DNA of 64,000 nucleotides, taken from NCBI RefSeq assembly GCF_003626695.1, contig NZ_RBAH01000014.1, positions 124,001 to 188,000 of the forward strand, written 5' to 3'. Both the position numbers and the translations under genes were made by a program. This stretch comes from Paenibacillus ginsengarvi. GTDB taxonomy: Bacteria; Bacillota; Bacilli; Paenibacillales; NBRC-103111. This document shows positions 56,389-64,000 of this stretch, piece by piece; positions within the stretch are counted from its first letter, which is position 1, and the number at the start of each line of letters is the position of its first letter. Below the pieces are notes generated by a model. That model was not told where the DNA came from. It did not search any database and was given only the letters and a program-made list of their open reading frames with translations.

Positions 56389-57261
56389 TCAGGATGGAGT
56401 GCCGGTATGCATGCGGCGGTACTGGTTCGGAGACAGATGAACCGTCTCCTTGAACACGCGGCCGAAATAAGCGATACTGTCGAAGCCGACCCGCTCGGCG
56501 ATGCGCAGCACCTTCCAATCGGTTTCCCGAAGCAGCAGCTTCGCTTCCTTGATGCGCACATAATTGACGTAATCGACAAAGGAGAAGCCGGATATGTCTT
56601 TGAAAACGCGGCTCAAATAGTAGGGGCTGATATAAAACGTTTCCGAGAGGTGCGCCAGCGTCAACGGCTTGGCGTAATGGGATTCGATATAATGGGTGAT
56701 TTCCGCCACCTTCAGGTGCAGCGGCGAATCGATGGGCTGCGCCTCCTGAGCGTATTTGCCAGTGCATCTCGCAATATGCACGAGCAGCTCGACGGCCAGC
56801 GCCTTCAGGCACATTTCGTACCCGTCCGAGCCCGCTCTCAGCTCCGAAATCGCGCGGAATAAAAGCGCTTCCGCATAGTCACGGTCCTCTCCCTTGAGGC
56901 GCAGCGTCGGATTGGCGCTGTGAAACGGCTTCAGCAGATCCAGCTTCGAATTGCCCGCCCTCGAGCGCTCCAGAAACGTGTCGGTAAAATTCATCACGAT
57001 ACGCTGATGCTGGAGTGCGCCGGCAAACTGCGTACGATGCAGCACAAATTTGGGGATAAACACAAAATCGCCCTGTTCAACCGGGTACACGCGGTCTTTA
57101 ATAAAATATGAACGCTGCCCCCTTAACAAAAAGTACACCTCGTATTGATCGTGTACGTGGCCCCTTATGTTATAAGGGCCGTTCTTGTGCGAATAAGACC
57201 ATACAAATTCATCGTCGCTGTACGTATAGTGGTCGACTATATTCGTGCTCGATAAAGACAC
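56389..57261 (-). CDS. AraC-family transcriptional regulator
   Basis: The 290-residue protein has a cupin sensor (HVHDQYEVYFLLRGQRSYFI, GDFVFIPKFVLHRTQF) and the AraC double helix-turn-helix (LTLAHLSETFYISPYYLSRVF, VLRIAERVGFDSIAYFGRVFK, LSPNQYRRM). It is encoded just upstream of the Gfo/Idh/MocA gene on the same strand and divergent from the phosphatase/binding-protein pair. The start is a GTG with GAGGTGG upstream. A sugar ligand is likely. Confidence 0.91.
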   Translation of the reverse strand: MSLSSTNIVDHYTYSDDEFVWSYSHKNGPYNIRGHVHDQYEVYFLLRGQRSYFIKDRVYPVEQGDFVFIPKFVLHRTQFAGALQHQRIVMNFTDTFLERSRAGNSKLDLLKPFHSANPTLRLKGEDRDYAEALLFRAISELRAGSDGYEMCLKALAVELLVHIARCTGKYAQEAQPIDSPLHLKVAEITHYIESHYAKPLTLAHLSETFYISPYYLSRVFKDISGFSFVDYVNYVRIKEAKLLLRETDWKVLRIAERVGFDSIAYFGRVFKETVHLSPNQYRRMHTGTPS

Positions 57262-57459
57262 CGCTTCCCACCTCGCTTGTGCCTGTTCCTAATCAAATTA
57301 TAGCAAACGCGGCGGCCGAAAACTAAGCAAAATACGTTAAGAAAACATAAAGATTCGCAATATTTTGTACAGATTCACCCTTTTCAAATGCGCTACGATA
57401 GCAGCAATCAGGCGCTCCAAGGAGTGTGCACATTCAAGCGATAAAGGGGACGATAGCCT

Positions 57460-58197
57460 GTGATTCGTATGTATATCATTCGTCATGCCCAGCCTGCCAG
57501 CCAGGAGCCCGGCTACGACGGGGGCCCGAACCCTCCGCTCGGGCAGCGGGGACTCGTCCAGGCGGAGCGCGTCGGCGCCCAAATGAAGAAGTGGGGCGTC
57601 GACAGACTGTATTCGAGCTCGATGCAGCGGACGCTGGAAACGGCGCGGCCCATTTACGAGCAGACGGGCGTTCCGTGGCATGTATGGCCTGCCATAAGCG
57701 AAACCGACCGGCGCGGCTGGCCGCGTATCCGGGAACGCTTGGCCGCAGGCGAAACGATTGGGTGGTCCGCCGAGGACCGGCTCCGCCATGAGCACCCGAA
57801 CCATGTCCCGCTCGGCGCTTTGCGCGAACGTTTCGGCGTTTTTACTGCCGATCAGCCTTTCGATTGGCCGGACCAGTGGTGGCAGCCGCTAACGAACGAA
57901 ACCCGTGAGCAAGCATACCAGCGGGCTGAAGATTCCATTCGCCATCTGCTGCAGCGGCACGAGCATGAGGACGTCCGAATAGCGATTGTCTGCCACGGCG
58001 CGTTAGGCTCCATCCTGCTGACACTGCTCGCAGGCAGTCCGCCATGCGACCACAATCTGTTCAGCCAGGCCCATGCCGCGATATCCGCCGTAGACATCCG
58101 GGACGGCCATACGCAGATCAAGTTCGTCAATTATGTCGGCCATCTGCCGGAGGATGAAATAACCGAGGGCGTCGAATTCGGCCTTGGCGGCTTCTAG
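57460..58197 (+). CDS. Histidine phosphatase (phosphoglycerate mutase-like)
   Basis: The 245-residue protein has the catalytic RHA motif with the phospho-histidine near residue 9 (IIRHAQPAS), the arginine in SSMQRTLETARP, and the second histidine in IVCHGALGS. This is the branch-1 histidine phosphatase fold. Insertions rich in Trp and Arg (ETDRRGWPRIRERL) suggest a dedicated substrate, possibly a sugar phosphate. A GTG at 57460 is the start. The stop is 37 bp before the binding-protein gene. Confidence 0.87.
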   Translation: MIRMYIIRHAQPASQEPGYDGGPNPPLGQRGLVQAERVGAQMKKWGVDRLYSSSMQRTLETARPIYEQTGVPWHVWPAISETDRRGWPRIRERLAAGETIGWSAEDRLRHEHPNHVPLGALRERFGVFTADQPFDWPDQWWQPLTNETREQAYQRAEDSIRHLLQRHEHEDVRIAIVCHGALGSILLTLLAGSPPCDHNLFSQAHAAISAVDIRDGHTQIKFVNYVGHLPEDEITEGVEFGLGGF

Positions 58198-58234
58198 TCC
58201 GAACCATGACCAACAATCCGGGGGGACAATCGCT

Positions 58235-59530
58235 ATGAATATGAAAAAAATGCGCTCCGCAGCAATCTGTATGCTCGCTCTCGCCGCCGCTCTGGCCGGC
58301 TGTCAGCAAGCCGAGCCAGCCGGGCAGGCCGTCAAGACGCCGGGTCCGGCGCCGAAGGAAGCCGAGCCGATCAGTACCGATCCGGTCAAGCTGACCGTAT
58401 TCAAAGGCCAGGCGATCAGCGACGACGAATGGGACCAACTGCTGGTCCAGCCGCTCAAGAAAAAATATCCGTACATTACGCTGGAGCCGCTGAGCGGCAA
58501 CTTGGCGGACATTATCGCCTCGGGCGTCGTGCCTGATCTGCTGACCCAATTTAACGGCTACGTGACCGACTTTATCCCGTTTAATCTGCTCATGGACTTA
58601 ACCCCTCTCCTTACCAAGCATAAAATCGATCTGAAACAGTTCGATCCCGTTTATCTGGATGCGCTCCGCGTCATTTCGGATAAAGGCGAATTGTACGGCT
58701 TGCCGTATTCGACGCAGTTCAATGCGCTCTACTATAACAAAGATTTGTTCGACCGGTTCGGCGTCGGTTATCCGAAGGACGGCATGACCTGGGACGATGC
58801 GGCCCAGCTCGCCGAGAAGCTGACGCGCAAGGACGGGGCGGTGCAATATGTCGGACTCAGCTACGAGCACATTTCCCGCTTGTCATCCGCCCTGTCTCCG
58901 GATATTGTAGATATGAGGAAAGAAAAAGCTACCGTCAATAACGACTTGTGGAAAAAAGTGTTCGAGCTCGGCCACCGCATCAACTCCATTCCCGGCAACG
59001 TATCGACCGGCAACGACGAATTTATCAAAAACAAGCGGGTCGCCATGTACGGTACGGTCAATCTGCTGACCAAGCTGACCGATGCCGCCAAGAACGGTTT
59101 GAACGTCGGCGTCGCCCAATACCCGAGCTTCAAGGAACAGCCGAACGTGTACGGCTACGTGGACGCGCACTACATGCTCATTTCCCGGCAGAGCAAGTAC
59201 AAGGATCAGGCGATGCAGGTTATCGAGGTGTTCACGTCCGAAGAGGTGCAGAAGCTGTCCGCGCGCAAATTCGCCCGGCTGTCGCCGCTGCAAAATCCGG
59301 AGCTGAAAAAGCAGCTCGCAGCCGACATCCCGATGCTCGGATCGCTTGACCTGAGCCCAATTTTCAAAAGCAAGCCGTCCCCGGCTCCGGCCTTCTCGAA
59401 ATATTACCGGGACGCGCGCAAAATTTTAATGGCCCAATATGACTTGTACAACGAAGGACAAAAGGACGTCAATACGGCGCTGCGCGAGGCGGATGAGGAG
59501 ATCAACAAGTTGATCCAAGGCTCGAAGTGA
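58235..59530 (+). CDS. Extracellular sugar-binding lipoprotein of an ABC importer
   Basis: The 431-residue lipoprotein has a signal (ICMLALAAALAGCQQ) and the family 1 binding fold (YYNKDLFDRFGVGYPKDGMTW, DVNTALREADEEINKLI). It is closest within the window to the protein encoded at 42580. GGGGGG nine bases before the ATG at 58235 supports the start. No permease lies next to it, so a shared transporter elsewhere is likely. It follows the histidine phosphatase gene and may be co-transcribed. Confidence 0.88.
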   Translation: MNMKKMRSAAICMLALAAALAGCQQAEPAGQAVKTPGPAPKEAEPISTDPVKLTVFKGQAISDDEWDQLLVQPLKKKYPYITLEPLSGNLADIIASGVVPDLLTQFNGYVTDFIPFNLLMDLTPLLTKHKIDLKQFDPVYLDALRVISDKGELYGLPYSTQFNALYYNKDLFDRFGVGYPKDGMTWDDAAQLAEKLTRKDGAVQYVGLSYEHISRLSSALSPDIVDMRKEKATVNNDLWKKVFELGHRINSIPGNVSTGNDEFIKNKRVAMYGTVNLLTKLTDAAKNGLNVGVAQYPSFKEQPNVYGYVDAHYMLISRQSKYKDQAMQVIEVFTSEEVQKLSARKFARLSPLQNPELKKQLAADIPMLGSLDLSPIFKSKPSPAPAFSKYYRDARKILMAQYDLYNEGQKDVNTALREADEEINKLIQGSK

Positions 59531-59600
59531 CGGAAGCGGGAAAGCCCTTTCCCTTCGAACCGCCGCCGGGGCACCGCCGCCAACTTTGGAGGTAAGCCGC

Positions 59601-60311
59601 TTGAAAGCACTGATCATCTCCGATATTCACGCCAACATTTACGCGCTGGAAGCCATCTGGAAGGCGGAAAGCGACAGCGAGATCGTATACTGCGCAGGCG
59701 ATCTCGTCGACTACGGCCCCTTTCCCCGGGAAGTTCTCGCCTGGGTTCGCGAGCGCCGCGTCGTAATCGTGCAGGGCAATCACGACAGGGCCGTCGCCAA
59801 AGCTTATCGCAGCGGCGAGGAACTGTGGAGCATCCCGAACGAGGAGCTAAAGTGGAGGCATCACAACGCCCGGTTGCTAAGCGAAGAGGACGCTTCCTTT
59901 CTGGAGTCGCTGCCTCTCTCCGTCTCCTTCATGATGGACGGCGCCGCTTACAGCATGCAGCATATGTACATCGATTACGATACGATCGTAAGTTTGCCTC
60001 AGTTCGAAACGTTCTGGGAGCAGCAAACGTCCGGCGACGTGCGGGATTCGGCGAACAGAAGGCTTATTTTCGGCCATACGCACCGCAGATGCATTCACTA
60101 TCTCGGCGATCGCGACCTGTGGCTCAACCCGGGAAGCATCTCGTACCGCCGCAAGGATGATCCAACGAAGACGGCCCACTATATGACGATTACAGATGGG
60201 CGAATCGAAATGAAGAGCCTAAGCTACGACCGTTCGCCGCTATACAAGGCGGTTTTGGGCACTCGCCTTAGCGAGCCCGAGACGGAGACGGCCATCCGAT
60301 TTTTCAGTTAA
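59601..60311 (+). CDS. Metallophosphoesterase (YfcE/MJ0936-like)
   Basis: The 236-residue protein has the calcineurin-like metal motifs in order: ISDIHANIYAL, CAGDLVDYGP, VQGNHDRAV and FGHTHRRCIHY, then NPGSISYRRKDD. It is a two-metal phosphatase or phosphodiesterase of unknown substrate in the cytoplasm. GGAGG eight bases before a TTG at 59601 gives the start; the upstream ATG at 59586 overlaps the ribosome site. Confidence 0.9.
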   Translation: MKALIISDIHANIYALEAIWKAESDSEIVYCAGDLVDYGPFPREVLAWVRERRVVIVQGNHDRAVAKAYRSGEELWSIPNEELKWRHHNARLLSEEDASFLESLPLSVSFMMDGAAYSMQHMYIDYDTIVSLPQFETFWEQQTSGDVRDSANRRLIFGHTHRRCIHYLGDRDLWLNPGSISYRRKDDPTKTAHYMTITDGRIEMKSLSYDRSPLYKAVLGTRLSEPETETAIRFFS

Positions 60312-60316
60312 GACAG

Positions 60317-60353
60317 GCAGGCTGCCGGTTACCGGTAGCCTGCATTCTTTTTT
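60317..60353 (+). terminator. Terminator of the metallophosphoesterase gene
   Basis: GCAGGCTGCCGG-TTA-CCGGTAGCCTGC, then ATTCTTTTTT. Confidence 0.85.
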
Positions 60354-60503
60354 GGGCGGCATCCCCGCGGCCCTTTTGTTCCCTGCGGCTTTTTTCCCCG
60401 TTCATAATCGTGAAAATGACTACTTGCAGGAAATATTTGGCCGACGCCGAGCAAAAAAGTATGCCAAAATAAGGTTGCTTTCGCTTCTGCTATAGAAGAA
60501 AGA

Positions 60504-60517
60504 TGAAAACGCTGTCA
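60504..60517. promoter_or_regulatory. cre (CcpA) site, full match
   Basis: TGAAAACGCTGTCA matches TGWAANCGNTNWCA at every position. It lies between a -10-like box (TGCTATAGA, 60488-60496) and the start at 60546, where bound CcpA would block transcription. Confidence 0.72.
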
Positions 60518-60545
60518 TTTTCTACAAATCGGGGGAGGGTTTTTA

Positions 60546-61865
60546 TTGAAAAAGCCGCACATCGCAACATCGCTCGCGCTTGCCCTTGTTATGACGAGCA
60601 TTCTTGCTGCTTGCAGCTCAGGGACGAAAAAGGATCAACCGGCGACGCCGGCGACAGCGAATCCGCCGTCCGCGAGCGAATACAAAGGGGGACCTGCCGA
60701 GCTGCTCGTGCTCGATGTAAACACAGGCACAACGGACGAGCAATTCAAATCGTTTTTTGTCGATCCGATCAAAGCGAAGTATCCCCAAATCAATCTCGTC
60801 AAATCGGCCGATACGCTGGACAAATTGCTCGCGGCTGGGACACCACCAGATCTCGTGCTCGTCAGCAACGCCTCCCTCGCCACCGTGCTCGAGGCAAACA
60901 TTCCCGAAGATTTGACGCAGATGATCAAGACGTACGGCGTGAACCTCAGTCAGATGGAGCAGGCCGTCGTACAGCAAATGCAAAAGCTCGGCGATCAAAA
61001 AGCGTTTTACGGCCTGCCCTTCTATATGAACTACGGCGCAATGGTATACAACAAGGATATCTTCGATAAATTCGGCGTTCCTTATCCGAAGGAAACGCTC
61101 AATTACGACGAGCTGCTGGAGGTGGGCAAAAAACTGACCCGCACCGACGGCGGAACCGACTATATCGGCGTCATGCCTCCGGATCTCAGGCAAATGTACT
61201 GGCAATACGGCGTACCTATCGTCGATAAAGCTACCGGCAAAGCAAAGCTGACGACCGACAAACATGCGCAAGTCTTTTCACTGTTGAAGCAGTTTTACAT
61301 GATTCCCGGTTATTTGCAGAACGGCAATCACAGCCACTCCGTCGATTTGTTTTTCAAAGAGCAGCGAATGGCGATGTATCCGAACTGGGTCGCCGCCATG
61401 ATTACGTTTTTTACCCGGGCGGGAACCAAAGACTCGTTTAAATGGGACGTCATGGCGCATCCGAGCTACCCCGACCGTCCCGGACTCGGCAAAGAAGTCG
61501 ACTTTGCCATTGCCGTCGTCAATAAATCCAGTAAATACAGAGAAGCCGCGTACCAGGTTCTGCTCAGTCTCTTGAGCGAGAATGTGCAGACGAAGCAGAG
61601 CAAGGCCGGACGCCTGTCGGTGCTCAAAAACGAAGACATTCGCGAAGTATACGGCTCGGACAGCGACATTTACAAAGGGAAAAACTTGCAATCCATCTTT
61701 AAAGTGACGCCGTCCCCACTGCCGGATGCGTCCAAATACGATCCGAAAATCAACGCCCTGCTCATCGGCGAGATCGTCAAAAGCGTGACGGTTGGCGGCA
61801 CGGATATCAATACCGCTTTGCGGAATGCCGAAGATAAGGCGAACAAAGAAATCGTAATTCCTTAA
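60546..61865 (+). CDS. Extracellular sugar-binding lipoprotein (tandem paralog 1)
   Basis: The 439-residue lipoprotein has the signal SLALALVMTSILAACSSG and a family 1 binding fold (YNKDIFDKFGVPYPKETLNY, VMPPDLRQMYWQYGVPI, NTALRNAEDKANKEI). A TTG at 60546 with GGGAGGG eight bases upstream is the start. It is highly similar along its length to the next gene, so the pair arose by duplication. A perfect cre site upstream points to carbon catabolite repression. The permease gene at the right edge, on the other strand, may belong to its importer. Confidence 0.9.
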   Translation: MKKPHIATSLALALVMTSILAACSSGTKKDQPATPATANPPSASEYKGGPAELLVLDVNTGTTDEQFKSFFVDPIKAKYPQINLVKSADTLDKLLAAGTPPDLVLVSNASLATVLEANIPEDLTQMIKTYGVNLSQMEQAVVQQMQKLGDQKAFYGLPFYMNYGAMVYNKDIFDKFGVPYPKETLNYDELLEVGKKLTRTDGGTDYIGVMPPDLRQMYWQYGVPIVDKATGKAKLTTDKHAQVFSLLKQFYMIPGYLQNGNHSHSVDLFFKEQRMAMYPNWVAAMITFFTRAGTKDSFKWDVMAHPSYPDRPGLGKEVDFAIAVVNKSSKYREAAYQVLLSLLSENVQTKQSKAGRLSVLKNEDIREVYGSDSDIYKGKNLQSIFKVTPSPLPDASKYDPKINALLIGEIVKSVTVGGTDINTALRNAEDKANKEIVIP

Positions 61866-61872
61866 AACGTTT

Positions 61873-61910
61873 CGACCCGCCCTCCCAGCGAGAGGCGGGT
61901 TTCGTTTTTT
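61873..61910 (+). terminator. Terminator of binding-protein paralog 1
   Basis: GACCCGCC...GGCGGGTT, followed by TCGTTTTTT. Confidence 0.8.
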
Positions 61911-61993
61911 CCCGACAAAAAAGCTGAACCTGCGAGGGACGAATATAGGAAAAAATTCTCGTGTGGAGAGACCGAATTTATGCAATAATATTT

Positions 61994-62007
61994 CGTAAGC
62001 GTTTCCA
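61994..62007. promoter_or_regulatory. cre-like site, 12 of 14 match
   Basis: CGTAAGCGTTTCCA differs from the cre consensus at two positions. It lies 37 bp before the start of paralog 2, in a position like that of the perfect site before paralog 1. Confidence 0.45.
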
Positions 62008-62043
62008 ATATAGTGCCATTATATGGACCTGGGAGGGGTTTCG

Positions 62044-63366
62044 TTGAACACGCTTCGCGCCGTTTCATCGCTAACGCTCGCATCCGTCATCATGGGCTCT
62101 TTACTCGCATGCAGCCAGAACCAGCAAAAACCGGCGGCAGAGCCGGCCGCTTCGCCCGAAGCCGCGAAAGCGGCAACCGAGTACAAGGGAGGCCCTGCCG
62201 AGTTGCTCGTACTCGACGTCAGCAGCGGCATGACGGACGATCAGTTTAAAGCGTTTTTCGTGGACCCGATGAAAGCCAAATACCCTCAGATCAACCTCGT
62301 CAAAGCAGTGGACGGACTCGACAAGCTGCTCGCCGCAGGAACCCCTCCCGATCTCGTGCTAGTTAGCAACCCCGGACTGGCTACCATTCTGGAAGCGAAC
62401 ATCCCCGAAGACTTGAACCCGATGATCAAAACGTACGGCATCAATATCGGCCAGATGGAGCAGTCCGTCGTCCAGCAGGTGCAGAAGCTTAGCGATCAAA
62501 AGGCGTTTTACGGCATGCCGTTTGCCATGAACTATGGCGCGATGGTGTACAACCAGGATATTTTCGATAAATTCGGCGTCGCTTATCCGAAGGAAGGCAT
62601 TACGTACGATGAGCTGCTCGAGCTGGGCAAGAAGCTGACCCGTACCGACGCCGGAACGAATTACATCGGCGTCATGCCGCCGGATCTTAGGCAAATGTAC
62701 TGGCAGTACGGCGTTCCCGTCTTCGATAAAGCTTCCGGCAAATCAAAATTGACGACTGACCAGCACGCCCAGGTGTTTGCGCTGCTGAAGCAGTTTTACG
62801 CGATTCCCGGCTATTTGCAGAACGGCAACCACAGCCTGTCCACCGATTTGTTCTTCAAGGAGCAGCGGATGGCCATCTACCCGAACTGGATTGCCGCCAT
62901 CAATACGTATTTCACGAAAGCGGGCACGAAAGATGCGTTCAAGTGGGATTTGACCACCCATCCCCGGTACAGCGACAAACCCGGACTTGGTAAAGAGGTC
63001 GACTTCCATATGGTCGTCGTCAACAAGTCGAGCAAGTACAGGGAGGCCGCCTACCAGGTGCTGGTAAGCCTGCTCAGTGTCGACATGCAGACGAAGCTGA
63101 GCAAAGCCGGTCGCCTGTCCGTGCTCAAAAACGACGAAATCCGCAAAGTATACGGCTCCGATAACGACGTGTACAAAGGGAAAAACTTGCAGTCCATTTT
63201 CAAGGTGACGCCATCCCCCTTGCCGGAAGCTTCCAAGTACGATCCGAAAATTAACGCCCTGCTGACCGGCGAAGTGGTCAAAAACGTCATGGTGAACGGC
63301 ACCGACATTAATACCGCGCTGCGGAACGCCGAGGATAAGGCGAATAAAGAAATTGTTATTCCGTAG
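62044..63366 (+). CDS. Extracellular sugar-binding lipoprotein (tandem paralog 2)
   Basis: The 440-residue lipoprotein has a signal ending IMGSLLACSQNQ and is nearly colinear with paralog 1: shared blocks include FVDPMKAKYPQINLVKAVD, VMPPDLRQMYWQYGVPV and LLTGEVVKNVMVNGTDINTA. A TTG at 62044 with GGGAGGGG five to six bases upstream is the start; the in-frame ATG at 62023 lies before the ribosome site. It has its own cre-like box and terminators on both sides, so it is a separate transcript. Confidence 0.9.
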   Translation: MNTLRAVSSLTLASVIMGSLLACSQNQQKPAAEPAASPEAAKAATEYKGGPAELLVLDVSSGMTDDQFKAFFVDPMKAKYPQINLVKAVDGLDKLLAAGTPPDLVLVSNPGLATILEANIPEDLNPMIKTYGINIGQMEQSVVQQVQKLSDQKAFYGMPFAMNYGAMVYNQDIFDKFGVAYPKEGITYDELLELGKKLTRTDAGTNYIGVMPPDLRQMYWQYGVPVFDKASGKSKLTTDQHAQVFALLKQFYAIPGYLQNGNHSLSTDLFFKEQRMAIYPNWIAAINTYFTKAGTKDAFKWDLTTHPRYSDKPGLGKEVDFHMVVVNKSSKYREAAYQVLVSLLSVDMQTKLSKAGRLSVLKNDEIRKVYGSDNDVYKGKNLQSIFKVTPSPLPEASKYDPKINALLTGEVVKNVMVNGTDINTALRNAEDKANKEIVIP

Positions 63367-63372
63367 ATGTCA

Positions 63373-63412
63373 AAGGCCCCGCTCTAACGACTCGTTAAGG
63401 CGGGGTATTCAT
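63373..63412. terminator. Bidirectional terminator at the permease/binding-protein junction
   Basis: GGCCCCGC and GCGGGG arms with an 18-base loop. It serves the plus-strand binding-protein gene and perhaps the minus-strand permease gene. Confidence 0.6.
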
Positions 63413-64000
63413 TTATAATCTTCGAATTTCGCCGAGCAGCACCTCGGACGTTAGCCACTTCCGGAACACGATCAGCAGGATTAGCGGTAACAACGCCACT
63501 ATCGCCCCATATTGCAAAAGGAGCGGATCGCCAAGCGGTATGCGCTGTTTCGGATCAGCACTGGACAATAAAGACCAAATCTGCGTGATCGGCGAAAATC
63601 GATCTTTGTTCGCTATATACAAGAATGAACTGTAGTAGGAATTCCAGAGCGAGACGAACTGCAGCATGCCCAAGGTAAGCAGAGGCTTCCACACTTTAGA
63701 TATAAACAGAGAGAAAAAGGTTCGCATCTCCCCTCTCTTTTCCGCAGAAGCTTGCTGCTTCAAATCGGCATATTTGCTGTTGAATATCGCACTAAGCACG
63801 AATGCATGAATAACGGTTAAGATGCCGAATAACATCGTCGGAAAAATCGTATTGAGCATACCCAAGCTGCCGGCAAGTAAATATTCGTGCATAGCAGTAC
63901 CGGATCCCATCAGCATAACCGCGATAAGAAATCCTTTGTACAGCCCCCGTCCCGGCAAATCCGGAACGGTCATCGGGTAGGCCAAGGCCACCGTCATCAG
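63413..64000 (-). CDS. Sugar ABC transporter permease, MalG-like (C-terminal part, cut by window edge)
   Basis: About 195 residues of the C-terminal part lie in the window and the start is beyond the right edge. The visible part has several membrane helices and the EAA-loop region (KVWKPLLTLGMLQFVSLWNSYYSSFLYI, quoted from 104-131 of the visible part), typical of carbohydrate ABC permeases, where it contacts the ATPase. It probably forms an importer with a second permease outside the window and perhaps one of the binding proteins here. Confidence 0.85.
   Translation of the reverse strand: MMTVALAYPMTVPDLPGRGLYKGFLIAVMLMGSGTAMHEYLLAGSLGMLNTIFPTMLFGILTVIHAFVLSAIFNSKYADLKQQASAEKRGEMRTFFSLFISKVWKPLLTLGMLQFVSLWNSYYSSFLYIANKDRFSPITQIWSLLSSADPKQRIPLGDPLLLQYGAIVALLPLILLIVFRKWLTSEVLLGEIRRL

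Overview
The window comes from a moderately GC-rich, spore-forming Firmicute of the Paenibacillaceae type (Paenibacillus/Cohnella-like). The evidence is: strong GGAGG-type ribosome sites with GTG and TTG starts; CcpA cre boxes; a LexA/DinR-type box; lipoteichoic acid synthase, a DUF2515 protein and a YtgP/SpoVB-like flippase; a Bacillus-like cluster of HesB, YuzB, YutJ-like oxidoreductase and Nfu; the futalosine-pathway enzyme MqnE; and many orphan sugar-binding lipoproteins with AraC regulators. Species cannot be fixed from sequence alone. No phage, insertion sequence, CRISPR array or rRNA was seen.

Layout. 1-6.3 kb: the start of a MecA-type penicillin-binding protein (cut by the window edge), an HxlR regulator divergent from an aldo/keto reductase, small conserved proteins, ltaS and an esterase. 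6.3-18.3 kb: housekeeping genes for iron-sulfur assembly (HesB, Nfu, YuzB), menaquinone (MqnE and a UbiD-like decarboxylase), heme A synthase, a thioredoxin-like protein, an SPFH membrane protein, a CPBP protease and a ClpP paralog. 18.4-24.8 kb: an ArsR-like regulator, a DUF2515 protein, a lipid-linked precursor flippase, and an AraC regulator facing a PhyH oxygenase. Two near-identical candidate small RNA genes lie here, at 20.8 kb and 24.65 kb.

24.8-31.6 kb: a five-gene catabolic operon (threonine-synthase-like, Gfo/Idh/MocA, metallo-beta-lactamase fold, aspartoacylase-like, SDR) followed by two divergent FadR-type regulators. Three TGGTnnGACCA palindromes tie the operon and both regulators together. 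31.8-38.0 kb: a collagen-like protein built from about 36 copies of an 18-bp unit. It is followed by a five-gene operon of two serine beta-lactamase-fold hydrolases and a complete ABC-2 exporter, whose promoter carries a LexA-type box between -35 and -10. 38-41.5 kb: an ArsR protein with a large C-terminal domain, a GH2 glycosidase, and tRNA-Asp, tRNA-fMet and tRNA-Lys.

41.5-64 kb: mostly carbohydrate uptake and breakdown. It holds MscL, four substrate-binding lipoproteins (two of them tandem paralogs), two AraC regulators, a 1288-residue secreted heparinase II/III-like lyase, a sugar isomerase/epimerase, ThuA, a second Gfo/Idh/MocA dehydrogenase, AsnB, small phosphatases, and a sugar ABC permease cut by the right edge. 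Non-coding gaps hold a dispersed family of 21-23-bp palindromes (TAACGGAA...TTCCGTTA) with eight copies in three clusters, plus two smaller hairpin families.
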